From positions 1 through 6,616 of the forward strand of contig JAFVHC010000108.1 of assembly GCA_017474705.1 (NCBI GenBank): 6,616 nt of DNA, written 5' to 3'. Position numbers and translations under genes: made by a program. Shown here one piece after another: positions 1 through 5,904 of this stretch. Under the pieces are notes generated by a model that was not told the DNA's origin, did not search any database, and saw only the letters and a list, made by a program, of their open reading frames with translations. Each line of letters starts with the position of its first letter. Positions within the stretch are counted from its first letter, which is position 1. This DNA is from Bacillota bacterium (GTDB lineage Bacteria; Bacillota; Clostridia; Lachnospirales; Bianqueaceae).

Positions 1-99
1 CATCTCATCGAAAATCCCACTGCTGCTGATCTCTGGCTGTGGGTCAGCAAAGAAGCTGTGCACCTGCCGGCAGGATCGATCACCCGGATCGGGCGGTAA
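1..99 (+). CDS. Possible C-terminal end of a plus-strand gene (partial)
   Basis: From base 1 the plus strand is open for 32 codons and stops with TAA at 97-99, only three bases before the converging minus-strand gene ends at 103. The translation ends in KEAVHLPAGSITRIGR and looks like ordinary protein, with a short pattern (LPAGSIT) that resembles the last strand of the C-terminal beta domain of some glycosidases. That resemblance is weak and is inference only. Two minus-strand frames and another plus-strand frame are also open across these 100 bases, so openness proves little. No ribosome binding site or start can be seen, as the gene would begin outside the window. I do not recognise the protein. 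Confidence 0.3.
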   Translation, partial: HLIENPTAADLWLWVSKEAVHLPAGSITRIGR

Positions 100-102
100 A
101 GA

Positions 103-513
103 TCAGCTTTGCTTCTTCAACAAACCCATGTGGGTCTGCGCCTTCGCAACGGAGGCGCTTAATTTTTTCTGGAATTTCGGTTTGACCGGAAGGATCCCTG
201 CCTGCGCTGAAGCAAGTGAAGCATACCGTTTTGCGTGGATCCTGCGCTTCAGTTCCGTAAGATTATAGAAATCCCGGATATTCAGTCCACGGTACAGCGC
301 TTTCTTGAAACGGACCAAAAGGAAATTCGGCTTCGCCTTCATGCCTGCGATCCCTTTCAGGGTACCGGCCATTTTCTTTTCGTCCGCCGCTAGTTTCAGC
401 AGTGCTTTTCTGCGCTTTTTATCTTTGGTCTCTTTGGCCAGTTGCTTGTAGATCTGAGCGTTGGATCGTGCCAGCTTTTGTCCACGCAGCAGTTTGGCGG
501 TTACTTTCTCCAT
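103..513 (-). CDS. Small basic ferritin-like (rubrerythrin-type) protein with degenerate metal site
   Basis: The 136-residue product is strongly basic, with many Lys and Arg, and appears largely helical. Residues 20-62 (QIYKQLA, then KALLKLAADEKK, then KPN) follow the pattern of the ferritin-like/rubrerythrin domain found alone or in front of VIT1/CCC1-type transporters. In that family the first helix carries a Glu iron ligand and the second an ExxH pair. Here the first-helix Glu is not apparent (N18-A-Q20), and the pair reads E45-K-K-M48, with His replaced by Met. A later helix (about 84-105) keeps one Glu (E87) with no ExxH. Iron or peroxide chemistry is therefore doubtful; a structural or nucleic-acid-binding role is possible but unproven. 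The start at 513 is chosen over an in-frame ATG at 549: it has AGGAAGGT seven bases upstream, and the longer form would run deep into the preceding gene. It is the last gene of the galactosidase operon, 13 bases after the zinc-ribbon gene. No terminator is seen after it. Confidence 0.75.
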   Translation of the reverse strand: MEKVTAKLLRGQKLARSNAQIYKQLAKETKDKKRRKALLKLAADEKKMAGTLKGIAGMKAKPNFLLVRFKKALYRGLNIRDFYNLTELKRRIHAKRYASLASAQAGILPVKPKFQKKLSASVAKAQTHMGLLKKQS

Positions 514-520
514 GGGGGTC

Positions 521-528
521 ACCTTCCT
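521..528 (-). promoter_or_regulatory. Ribosome binding site deciding the start of the ferritin-like gene
   Basis: On the minus strand this reads AGGAAGGT, seven bases before the ATG at 513. It overlaps the TAG stop of the upstream zinc-ribbon gene (527-529), which suggests translational coupling and rules against the earlier ATG at 549. Confidence 0.7.
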
Positions 529-721
529 AAAGGAACAATGTACAACCATCTTTGCGGAACTGTTCGATCTTTTCTTTTAGAAGATCCGGCGGGGCATTGA
601 AATATCCTGCCAGGCACTCCAGGCAGAAGAACTCGGTCGCCCCGCGGTTGATCATTTTCTTATGCAGACCGATCTCATCACGCGACAAAGGCTTGCCGCA
701 TTGTTTGCAGCAGACTTCCAT
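527..721 (-). CDS. Small Cys4 zinc-ribbon protein
   Basis: This 64-residue protein has two CxxC knuckles, C5-x-x-C8 and C33-x-x-C36, spaced as in a zinc ribbon that binds one structural zinc. Extra cysteines lie at C4 and C60. Between the knuckles it reads KPLSRDEIGLHKKM, and after them comes a helical tail (about 44-58) ending in GCTLFL. Small proteins of this shape (CxxC, a conserved DEIGLxKK-like segment, CLxCL, then a GCTLF-like end) are familiar to me from Clostridia as uncharacterised proteins; I know no proven function. The ATG at 721 shares its A with the TGA stop of the galactosidase gene (TGATG), so translation is probably coupled, and no good separate ribosome binding site is visible. 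It could be a regulator, an adaptor or a metal-handling protein, and nothing in the sequence decides between these. Confidence 0.8.
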   Translation of the reverse strand: MEVCCKQCGKPLSRDEIGLHKKMINRGATEFFCLECLAGYFNAPPDLLKEKIEQFRKDGCTLFL

Positions 722-1857
722 CAGCGACGCACCAACCGGGCTTTATAGATCCTGCAGTCATGCGATGGAACGATCGGATTGTAATACTCCGTACGACGGA
801 TGACCTCCCCGGTGAACACGTCCGTCAGCTCCAGCGCATAACCCGCGGAAAACTGCAGGCCAGCGTCCTCAAAATTGGAGTTGACCTGGGCATCCTGCTC
901 CGAAGGATTGAAATAGGCCAGGACGTACGTCCCGTCCGACAGATGCTTGCAGTAGCTGCGGCGGCCATCCTTCTCGTCCCACAGGCGGTACGGTGCACGG
1001 GCTTCCGGATCCTGATCGATGGCGATCAGCTCTTTATTCAGCAACAGCGCTTTGCTTTCCGCCCGAAGATCCCGCAGATCCGCACCCATCATCAAGGGTA
1101 CGCTGAACAGGCACCACAGCCCGAAATGCGTGCGGTATTCAGCATCCGTGCAGCCGCCGGTAAAAGCAACGTTTCCCTTGCCGTACATGCCGACCACCAG
1201 CATGTCCATATCATTCCAGCAGTAGGGACCATTATAGGCCAGATTCGGTTCTTGGCTGTCCGCGATGTCCATGATGGAACGGAAACTTTCGTTGATATCC
1301 CCAGTGGAACGATACATCTGTGCACCGGCCCCCTGCATCCAGGTCCAGGGCTCTTCCACGCCCCAGTTGCAGGCAGACAGCAGGATGGGACGCCGGCAGG
1401 CTTTCAATGCCATGGCTATACGACGATAATGCGTCTTGCAATCGGCCGTTCGCGGGAAATAGCAGAAATCATATTTCAGGAAATCCACGCCCCACTCCGC
1501 GAATGTTTCTGCATCTATGAACTCGTGGTCAAAACTTGCGGGATACCCTGCGCATGTCAGTGTCCCGGCGCAGGAATACATGCCGAACTTCAAGCCTTTG
1601 GCATGCACGTAGGCTGCGACCGCTTTCATGCCATGTGGGAATTTCTCCGGATCCGCCACCAGGCGGCCGTTTGCATCACGCTCTTTCAGCGACCAGCAGT
1701 CATCGATGACCAGGTACTCATAACCGGCTTCCAGATAGCCCTCATCCACCATACGGTCGGCCGTTTCAAAGATCAAACGCTCGTTGATATGCGGGCCGAA
1801 CGTGTTCCAGGAATTCCATCCCATGGGCGGACGCGCCGCAAGTCCTTCTGCTTTCAT
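721..1857 (-). CDS. Alpha-galactosidase, glycoside hydrolase family 27
   Basis: The enzyme should remove terminal alpha-1,6-linked galactose from sugars such as melibiose and raffinose, with retention of configuration. Its 378 residues match a GH27 catalytic (beta/alpha)8 barrel plus a C-terminal beta domain from about residue 285. Visible signatures are PPMGWNSWN (10-18), the substrate-binding pair D52-D53 followed by CW, the nucleophile D130 in LKYDFCY, the acid/base D187 in YRSTGDI, and CWNDMDML (213-220). Nucleophile and acid/base assignments follow alignment to known GH27 enzymes. There is no signal peptide, so it probably acts in the cytoplasm on imported oligosaccharide. The start at 1857 is preferred because AGAAAGGA lies eight bases before it; an in-frame ATG at 1866 begins inside that site. 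It is the first gene of a three-gene operon with its own promoter, but no sugar transporter or regulator lies beside it in this window. An alpha-N-acetylgalactosaminidase is the main alternative within GH27. Confidence 0.95.
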   Translation of the reverse strand: MKAEGLAARPPMGWNSWNTFGPHINERLIFETADRMVDEGYLEAGYEYLVIDDCWSLKERDANGRLVADPEKFPHGMKAVAAYVHAKGLKFGMYSCAGTLTCAGYPASFDHEFIDAETFAEWGVDFLKYDFCYFPRTADCKTHYRRIAMALKACRRPILLSACNWGVEEPWTWMQGAGAQMYRSTGDINESFRSIMDIADSQEPNLAYNGPYCWNDMDMLVVGMYGKGNVAFTGGCTDAEYRTHFGLWCLFSVPLMMGADLRDLRAESKALLLNKELIAIDQDPEARAPYRLWDEKDGRRSYCKHLSDGTYVLAYFNPSEQDAQVNSNFEDAGLQFSAGYALELTDVFTGEVIRRTEYYNPIVPSHDCRIYKARLVRR

Positions 1858-1865
1858 GACGTCCA

Positions 1866-1873
1866 TCCTTTCT
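1866..1873 (-). promoter_or_regulatory. Ribosome binding site deciding the galactosidase start
   Basis: The minus strand reads AGAAAGGA and then eight bases to the ATG at 1857. The alternative ATG at 1866 starts within this motif and so has no usable site of its own. Confidence 0.65.
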
Positions 1874-1891
1874 ACTTATGGATTTGGTCAT

Positions 1892-1920
1892 AATGTATCA
1901 CATTTCAAGCTATATAGCAA
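1892..1920 (-). promoter_or_regulatory. Promoter of the galactosidase operon, with overlapping dyads
   Basis: On the minus strand a -35-like TTGCTA (1915-1920) is followed after 17 bp by a -10-like TACATT (1892-1897) preceded by TG plus one base, an extended -10. Transcription would begin near 1885, giving a leader of about 28 bases. A perfect dyad AATGT-GAT-ACATT (1892-1904) covers the -10, and a 10-bp palindrome GCTATATAGC (1909-1918) covers part of the -35. Either could be an operator, but both are short and AT-rich. Confidence 0.5.
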
Positions 1921-1925
1921 GGCGA

Positions 1926-1967
1926 GATAAATGCCCTCTGACGCAGGAATCATGCATCAGAGGGCAT
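1926..1967 (-). terminator. Intrinsic terminator after the lipoprotein gene
   Basis: An 11-bp perfect inverted repeat (ATGCCCTCTGA at 1957-1967 pairing with 1931-1941, minus strand) encloses 15 bases that can extend the stem by a further GCA/TGC after one mismatch. A modest T-rich tail, TTTATCT, follows on the minus strand. It begins 18 bases after the lipoprotein stop and only just upstream of the galactosidase promoter. The other strand lacks a T-tract, so it should act on minus-strand transcripts only. Confidence 0.75.
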
Positions 1968-1985
1968 CCTTCATATAGGGGGCGA

Positions 1986-3041
1986 TCAGGAGACCGACCC
2001 TGTGCTTTCCTTCACCATAGCACCATTGATATAGAACTTGACACTATACTCACCAGAGCAGACCGCATCCTCACCCGTCTTGGCGCAGGCATTGATGGTC
2101 GTTTCACCGGCCGGCAGTTCCAAGCCTGACTCCGTATACTCCGCAAGCAAAGTCCCGTCTTTATAAACTTCGATCTTGGCTTCAATGGTCATTGCCGCAT
2201 CGGTCTTCAGCGAGAGGTCATAATTCAAGATCCCGGGCGGGTCCACCGCAATGCCGATGGTAGTCTGTGCTTTCAGATGCCCATCGACCGCGAAATAACC
2301 GGAGGCGCCGGAAGGTGTATAGGCCATGCCGCCCGCTTCCGGAATGTACATCTTGTCCGAGACCACTTCGATACCTTCCGCTGCAGCAGCAGGCGTTTCC
2401 GCACTCTCTCCTCCCGTGGACGAAGATTCGCCAACATAGACGTCATCGATGTTGGGTACATAGTCCGGATCCACATCAAAGAACACACTGATCGTACCGA
2501 CGGAATAACTCGTATCATCCACGATCTTGATGCCGGACTGGGTGATGTTCTTGGAGACCTGTCCATTGAGCTTCACGATCCCGTCATCCATGATCAGGTC
2601 GCTGACCTTGCTGCACTCCATCTCGCCTTCGACGACCGTCAAAAGCACTTTGACCCATTTGCCTTCCGGAACAGGCATTTGGCCGAATGGATCATCGATA
2701 TCTTCCGACACTTCGTTCAGTTCGACCTTGATCTCGCCCCAATCATAGACAACACCGTTGGCAGACGCTGTACTCTCTTCCGCAGGTGTTTCCTCCGCCG
2801 GAGTCTCGTCTGCGGGAACTTCTGCAGCTTCTTCTGCAGCTTCTTCCACAGGTTCCTCTGCCTGTTCCTCTGCCACATCCGCCGACTCCGCTGCCGGCTG
2901 GGCTGAGTCTTCCTTAGAACTCTCTTGCACCGCAGCATTGCCGGACCCATCTTTGGGGATCTCATAGGTCTCCAACTGCGTACATCCGGCCAGCATCAGC
3001 AGCATGGCCAGAGCGATCAGAATTGCTAATACTTTTTTCAT
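1986..3041 (-). CDS. Lipoprotein with acidic linker and two beta-rich domains
   Basis: The 351-residue product starts with a lipoprotein signal: KK, a hydrophobic run, and lipobox LAGC with the lipidated Cys at C20. It should be tethered to the outer face of the membrane. Residues 39-94 form a low-complexity linker rich in Glu, Ala and Pro, with units such as EEAAEEAAE and ETPAEETPAEE. Residues about 97-204 form a beta-rich region whose pattern (EIKVELNEV, then PEGKWVKVLLTV) resembles DUF4352-type extracellular domains; this match is tentative. A second Ala/Glu/Ser linker (206-223) leads to a C-terminal beta region (224-351) with two cysteines, C319 and C328, that could form a disulfide. Two ATGs are adjacent (3044 and 3041); the second is seven bases from a perfect AAGGAGG and is preferred. 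It is co-transcribed behind the zinc-ribbon/TPR gene with 9-12 bases between them. The binding partner is unknown. Confidence 0.85.
   Translation of the reverse strand: MKKVLAILIALAMLLMLAGCTQLETYEIPKDGSGNAAVQESSKEDSAQPAAESADVAEEQAEEPVEEAAEEAAEVPADETPAEETPAEESTASANGVVYDWGEIKVELNEVSEDIDDPFGQMPVPEGKWVKVLLTVVEGEMECSKVSDLIMDDGIVKLNGQVSKNITQSGIKIVDDTSYSVGTISVFFDVDPDYVPNIDDVYVGESSSTGGESAETPAAAAEGIEVVSDKMYIPEAGGMAYTPSGASGYFAVDGHLKAQTTIGIAVDPPGILNYDLSLKTDAAMTIEAKIEVYKDGTLLAEYTESGLELPAGETTINACAKTGEDAVCSGEYSVKFYINGAMVKESTGSVS
2757..2925 (-). repeat. Low-complexity coding tract for the Glu/Ala/Pro linker
   Basis: This stretch encodes the acidic linker of the lipoprotein. It contains a perfect 12-bp tandem duplication at 2821-2844 (unit TCTGCAGCTTCT on the plus strand), which gives the repeated EEAA units, and imperfect repeats behind ETPAEETPAEE. 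Such a tract can change length by slippage in steps that keep the frame. Confidence 0.6.
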
Positions 3042-3048
3042 CATCCGT

Positions 3049-3055
3049 CCTCCTT
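3049..3055 (-). promoter_or_regulatory. Ribosome binding site of the lipoprotein gene, overlapping upstream stop
   Basis: The minus strand reads AAGGAGG, a full match to the anti-16S consensus. It shares bases with the TAA stop (3054-3056) of the upstream gene. It lies seven bases from the ATG at 3041 but only four from the ATG at 3044, which favours the former. Confidence 0.75.
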
Positions 3056-4799
3056 ACATGCCGCCGGCGCCGCCTTCGACGTCCTGCGAACCCACGTTGC
3101 CTTCTGTGCTCGCAAGCAGCTGCAGCGTATAGGTATAACCATTGTTCAATTCAAACAGCTCTGTATCGCCGTTCATCAGCTGTGAATAGGTACCGTAATC
3201 GCCGAATACGTCGATCTCACCATACCACTCGGTGCCATAGGCGACCTTCATCGTATAGGTACCGCCGTCGATCCATACGGTAGCGCTCTCGCCTGAACGG
3301 ATGAACGTCTTGCAGACCGTGTTGCCATCGGTGTCGTAGACCTTGATATATACAGCATTATCACCGCTCGGTGCTTCGATGGTCAGAGAACTGGAGGAGC
3401 CGCCGCTGACCAGATAATCACCCGTCTCCGGCAGAGGCTGTACGCAGGCCTCGGCACGGTCGTAGGCATCCTCGTATTCGGAAACAGACTCGAAGAGCTG
3501 CTTGGCTTTGTAATACTCGCCATTGTCATACAGTTCTTCCGCTTCCTTGTAGGTCTTGGCCATGGCCTCCTGGCGCGCCTTCTCCTCTTCCTGACGCTTG
3601 CGTTCTTCCTCTTCCTTACGCTTACGCTCTTCCTCTTCCTTGGCTTCCTGCCCAGCGCGCGCTTCCTCATAAAGGGCGTCTGCATCCAGGAATCCCGGGA
3701 TATCATCCAGGATATCCATGGCGCGCTCAAAGTCTCCTTCTGCCAGAGCCCGTGCGCCGCGCTCGTAATGCAAGCCATCGACAGCCGTCTGCTTCAAAGC
3801 CTGCGTTTCCTCATCTTCGGTCACTACCACGTCCCAGGCAGAGATCTCATCTGCACCGGACTCAAAGACCTCCTGGAAGTAATAATCCGTCTCATCCTGC
3901 GGCTCTTCCAGGAACGTGCAGTCAGGATCGCCCTTCATGACCGCATACAACTGGATCAGGACGTCGCCCCATCTGTGCTCTTCCTCTGCGATATGTGCGC
4001 GGCACAGACTTTGTTCACGGCCGAAGTCACTGCCTAACGTCTGGAGGGCTTCAAACTGTGCCAGCGCCTCTGCGTGGTTGCCTGCTTCGTAAGCGCCTAA
4101 TGCATCCTTCAGCGTTTTGTATTCTTTTGCAAGTGCCGACGCTTCTTGTTCGATCTTGGACGGTTTATAATACTCAGCACGTTTCTCCAGGATACTGATG
4201 ATCTTGTCATAATCCTTGGAGCCTTTCAGCCGTTCGATCGTTTTATAATCCAGTTCGTTCTGCGCATATTCTTTCCAATACGCTGCATCTTCGAACTCAC
4301 CCAGTTCATCGAAGATCGCCAGTGCCTGACTGTAATCACCGTTCTTCAGGCATGCGGTGCCTTCATTATACCGCTGGACCAGTTTATCCCGCTCCATCGC
4401 CGGTTTCAGGACGAAGATGCCGCCCATCGCGAGCAATGCGACCAAAACGGCCAATGCTGCCAGGATCTTGCCCGCTTTTTTCTGCTTTTTAGGGGCTGCT
4501 TTTGGTACTTCATCCGGCATCTGCGGTGCTGTCGGCATCATTTCCGGCTGCATTTCCTGGGGTGACACAGGCGTCATATCCGGCTGTACTTCCTGCGGCG
4601 TCATATCAGGTTGTGCTTCCTGCGGCGCCATAGGCGTCATATCAGGCTGTGCTTCATGAGTTTCCGTCGGCGTCATATCCGCCTGTACTTCCTGCGGATC
4701 CGGCGCCGGCATTTCCGTCCGAACATCCAGTTTCAATCCACAGACCGTACAGAACAGCGCGCCTTCCGGCACCTGATTTCCACAACGTGGACACTGCAT
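3054..4799 (-). CDS. Zinc-ribbon, membrane-anchored TPR-like protein with C-terminal beta domain
   Basis: The 581-residue protein has clear modules. A zinc ribbon (C3-x-x-C6 and C17-x-x-C20) is followed by a Pro/Gln/Met-rich linker of imperfect 9-12-residue repeats (35-95). A basic patch, PKKQKKAGK (103-111), precedes one membrane segment (about 112-131), so the ribbon should be cytoplasmic and the rest outside. Helical TPR-like units with the pattern Y..G.Y..A...F..L..Y.DA lie near 144-180, 228-270, 345-380 and 417-452. Residues 385-414 are almost only Glu, Lys, Arg and Gln, a charged coiled coil or single helix. The C-terminal region (about 460-565), containing YIKVYD, a GES..V pattern and GTEWYGEIDVFGDY, resembles an uncharacterised beta domain I have seen in secreted Clostridia proteins; this is from memory. 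ATG 4799 has GGGAGG seven bases upstream. It is the first gene of a two-gene operon with the lipoprotein. A scaffold or sensor at the cell surface is likely; no enzyme motif is seen. Confidence 0.85.
   Translation of the reverse strand: MQCPRCGNQVPEGALFCTVCGLKLDVRTEMPAPDPQEVQADMTPTETHEAQPDMTPMAPQEAQPDMTPQEVQPDMTPVSPQEMQPEMMPTAPQMPDEVPKAAPKKQKKAGKILAALAVLVALLAMGGIFVLKPAMERDKLVQRYNEGTACLKNGDYSQALAIFDELGEFEDAAYWKEYAQNELDYKTIERLKGSKDYDKIISILEKRAEYYKPSKIEQEASALAKEYKTLKDALGAYEAGNHAEALAQFEALQTLGSDFGREQSLCRAHIAEEEHRWGDVLIQLYAVMKGDPDCTFLEEPQDETDYYFQEVFESGADEISAWDVVVTEDEETQALKQTAVDGLHYERGARALAEGDFERAMDILDDIPGFLDADALYEEARAGQEAKEEEERKRKEEEERKRQEEEKARQEAMAKTYKEAEELYDNGEYYKAKQLFESVSEYEDAYDRAEACVQPLPETGDYLVSGGSSSSLTIEAPSGDNAVYIKVYDTDGNTVCKTFIRSGESATVWIDGGTYTMKVAYGTEWYGEIDVFGDYGTYSQLMNGDTELFELNNGYTYTLQLLASTEGNVGSQDVEGGAGGM
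3558..3647 (-). repeat. Repeat coding for a charged E/K/R helix
   Basis: The bases encode about 30 residues (385-414 of the TPR-like protein) built from eight-residue units KEEEERKR, KEEEERKR, QEEEKARQ, with a matching period of about 24 bp in the DNA. The charge pattern fits a stable single alpha helix or coiled coil acting as a rigid spacer between TPR-like units. Confidence 0.65.
4512..4697 (-). repeat. Degenerate in-frame repeats coding for a Pro/Gln/Met linker
   Basis: About five imperfect units share the core QEAQPDMTP or QEVQPDMTP (residues 35-95), with most units 12 residues long and one shortened to nine. On the plus strand the theme GGCGTCATATC-GGCTGTACTTCCTGC recurs with substitutions. 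It links the cytoplasmic zinc ribbon to the membrane segment and probably varies in copy number among relatives. Confidence 0.7.
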
Positions 4800-4843
4800 G
4801 CATATCCCTCCCTTTATGAATTATTTCCTCATATTTATGTAGA

Positions 4844-4872
4844 ATAATACAATAAAGATCCCAACAATGCAA
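4844..4872 (-). promoter_or_regulatory. Sigma-A-like promoter of the zinc-ribbon/TPR and lipoprotein operon
   Basis: On the minus strand TTGCAT (4867-4872) is followed after 17 bp by TATTAT (4844-4849), which matches the -10 consensus at five of six positions. Transcription would start near 4837, giving a leader of about 38 bases that carries the GGGAGG site. It lies directly after the terminator of the upstream operon, which supports independent transcription. Confidence 0.6.
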
Positions 4873-4886
4873 GCACTACATGCCAA

Positions 4887-4924
4887 ACATAAAAAGAAAC
4901 TGACGCCACATGGTATGGCGTCAG
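4887..4924 (-). terminator. Strong intrinsic terminator after the DUF4097 gene
   Basis: On the minus strand a 9-bp stem, CTGACGCCA / TGGCGTCAG (4900-4908 and 4916-4924), with a 7-base loop is followed by TTTCTTTTTATG. It starts 20 bases after the stop codon. The opposite strand has no T-tract, so it works in one direction. Confidence 0.88.
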
Positions 4925-4944
4925 CTGTTCTGCTGTTTCACGGC

Positions 4945-5904
4945 TCAATTTTCCACGATCTCGATGTGCACGTCTCCTGTGCTCGTCTTGATCTCACATG
5001 TACCGCCGGTCATGGTCTTCGGTACGTTCGTTTCGCCGGTCGAAGTTTCCACGAAGAAGATCTTTTCGGACCGCAGCGTTCCCGAAACGTCTCCTGTGGA
5101 TGTTTTCACGTTGATCTCTGCGGCATCACTATTATCGAAAGTGACGTCTCCCGTGTCTCTTTTGATCTGAAAGCTGCCAGCGGCAATGACGTTTTTCAAA
5201 GTGATATCTCCCGTGTCACCATTGGATACGAGTTCTCCACAGTTCACGTCCGTAAGCCATATTTTTCCGGTCGATACTTTCGTTGCAAGCATGCCGTTGC
5301 ACTCCACCCGATGCAGATCGATATGGCCTGTCGTAACGGACATATCCAGATTTCCTGCATGCATCCCGTCGATGTTGATATCGCCCGTGTCCGTCTTGAT
5401 CGTGCACTGCTCCCGGAAGTGTGCGTTGCAGCGGATATCGCCGGTATCTGTCACGATTTCAGCGTTTCCAAAGGTGAATTCATTGGAAATGATCACGTCA
5501 CCCGTGTTGGTATTGATCCCGATTCCCTGATATTCTGTCAAAGGCAGATAGATGGTGATCGTCATTTGATTATTAAAGAAGCCCAGGTGATCGACCCATT
5601 TCCGATGGTCCTCCACATCGATCTTCAAAGTTCCAGCTTCCTCAGATACGGAATGTCTGACTTTTTCCTGTTCCTTGATGACGACACTGGTCTTTCCATC
5701 TTCTGAAGGTTGGAACAGGATATCCGCCTCATTCGTCCGGATCTCAATATTTCGGATCTCATTTTCGATCGGGTATGTAGATGTCTCATATTTAGCGGTA
5801 CTGAGATTGGACAGGTCCAGATCTGCAGCAGCCAACGTCCAGACAAGAAGACCGATGCCGACTGCAGTAAGAATGGCGCCTATGATCATAAATGCTTTTT
5901 TCAT
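4945..5904 (-). CDS. DUF4097-family membrane-anchored beta-solenoid protein
   Basis: The 319-residue product has one N-terminal membrane segment (about 4-26, preceded by MKK), so the rest should face outward; an uncleaved anchor is more likely than a secretion signal, as no clear cleavage site is seen. After an opening beta region (40-125) come ten turns, each with a Thr-Gly motif, usually TGD followed by Ile or Val. The motif Thr falls at 134, 154, 173, 192, 212, 231, 251, 270, 289 and 309, a period of 19-20 residues typical of a right-handed beta helix. This is the DUF4097 pattern, found for example in Bacillus subtilis LiaG and YvlB, which belong to envelope-stress operons; the biochemical role is unknown. 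The start at 5904 has AAGGAGAG six bases upstream and overlaps the stop of the HAAS gene (ATGA). The in-frame ATG at 5943 would extend 39 bases into that gene and is not used here. It is the last gene of the PadR operon. Confidence 0.88.
   Translation of the reverse strand: MKKAFMIIGAILTAVGIGLLVWTLAAADLDLSNLSTAKYETSTYPIENEIRNIEIRTNEADILFQPSEDGKTSVVIKEQEKVRHSVSEEAGTLKIDVEDHRKWVDHLGFFNNQMTITIYLPLTEYQGIGINTNTGDVIISNEFTFGNAEIVTDTGDIRCNAHFREQCTIKTDTGDINIDGMHAGNLDMSVTTGHIDLHRVECNGMLATKVSTGKIWLTDVNCGELVSNGDTGDITLKNVIAAGSFQIKRDTGDVTFDNSDAAEINVKTSTGDVSGTLRSEKIFFVETSTGETNVPKTMTGGTCEIKTSTGDVHIEIVEN

Noticed and set aside
63..74. Perfect 12-bp palindrome CCTGCCGGCAGG.
   Set aside because: It has no T-tract and no partner copy in the window, so there is no support for a terminator or operator role.
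760..1893. Long plus-strand open frame of 377 codons opposite the galactosidase gene.
   Set aside because: It is the antisense shadow of a clear GH27 gene whose catalytic motifs are intact, and it matches no recognisable protein.
2277..2906. Plus-strand open frame of 209 codons opposite the lipoprotein gene.
   Set aside because: Its composition is biased by the complementary acidic linker and it has no domain pattern; the minus-strand gene has a lipobox and a strong ribosome binding site.
3420..3434. LPETG motif (residues 456-460 of the TPR-like protein), like a sortase sorting signal.
   Set aside because: It is over 120 residues from the C-terminus and is not followed by a hydrophobic segment and a basic tail, so it should not be a sortase substrate.
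4867..5706. Plus-strand open frame of 279 codons opposite the DUF4097 gene.
   Set aside because: It reads through the terminator hairpin and the complement of the TGD repeats; the minus-strand reading has a regular beta-helix period.
4945..5904. Evenly spaced DNA similarity about every 58 bp, which could suggest a CRISPR-like array.
   Set aside because: The spacing follows the 19-20-residue protein repeat, the units diverge strongly in DNA, and the frame stays open.
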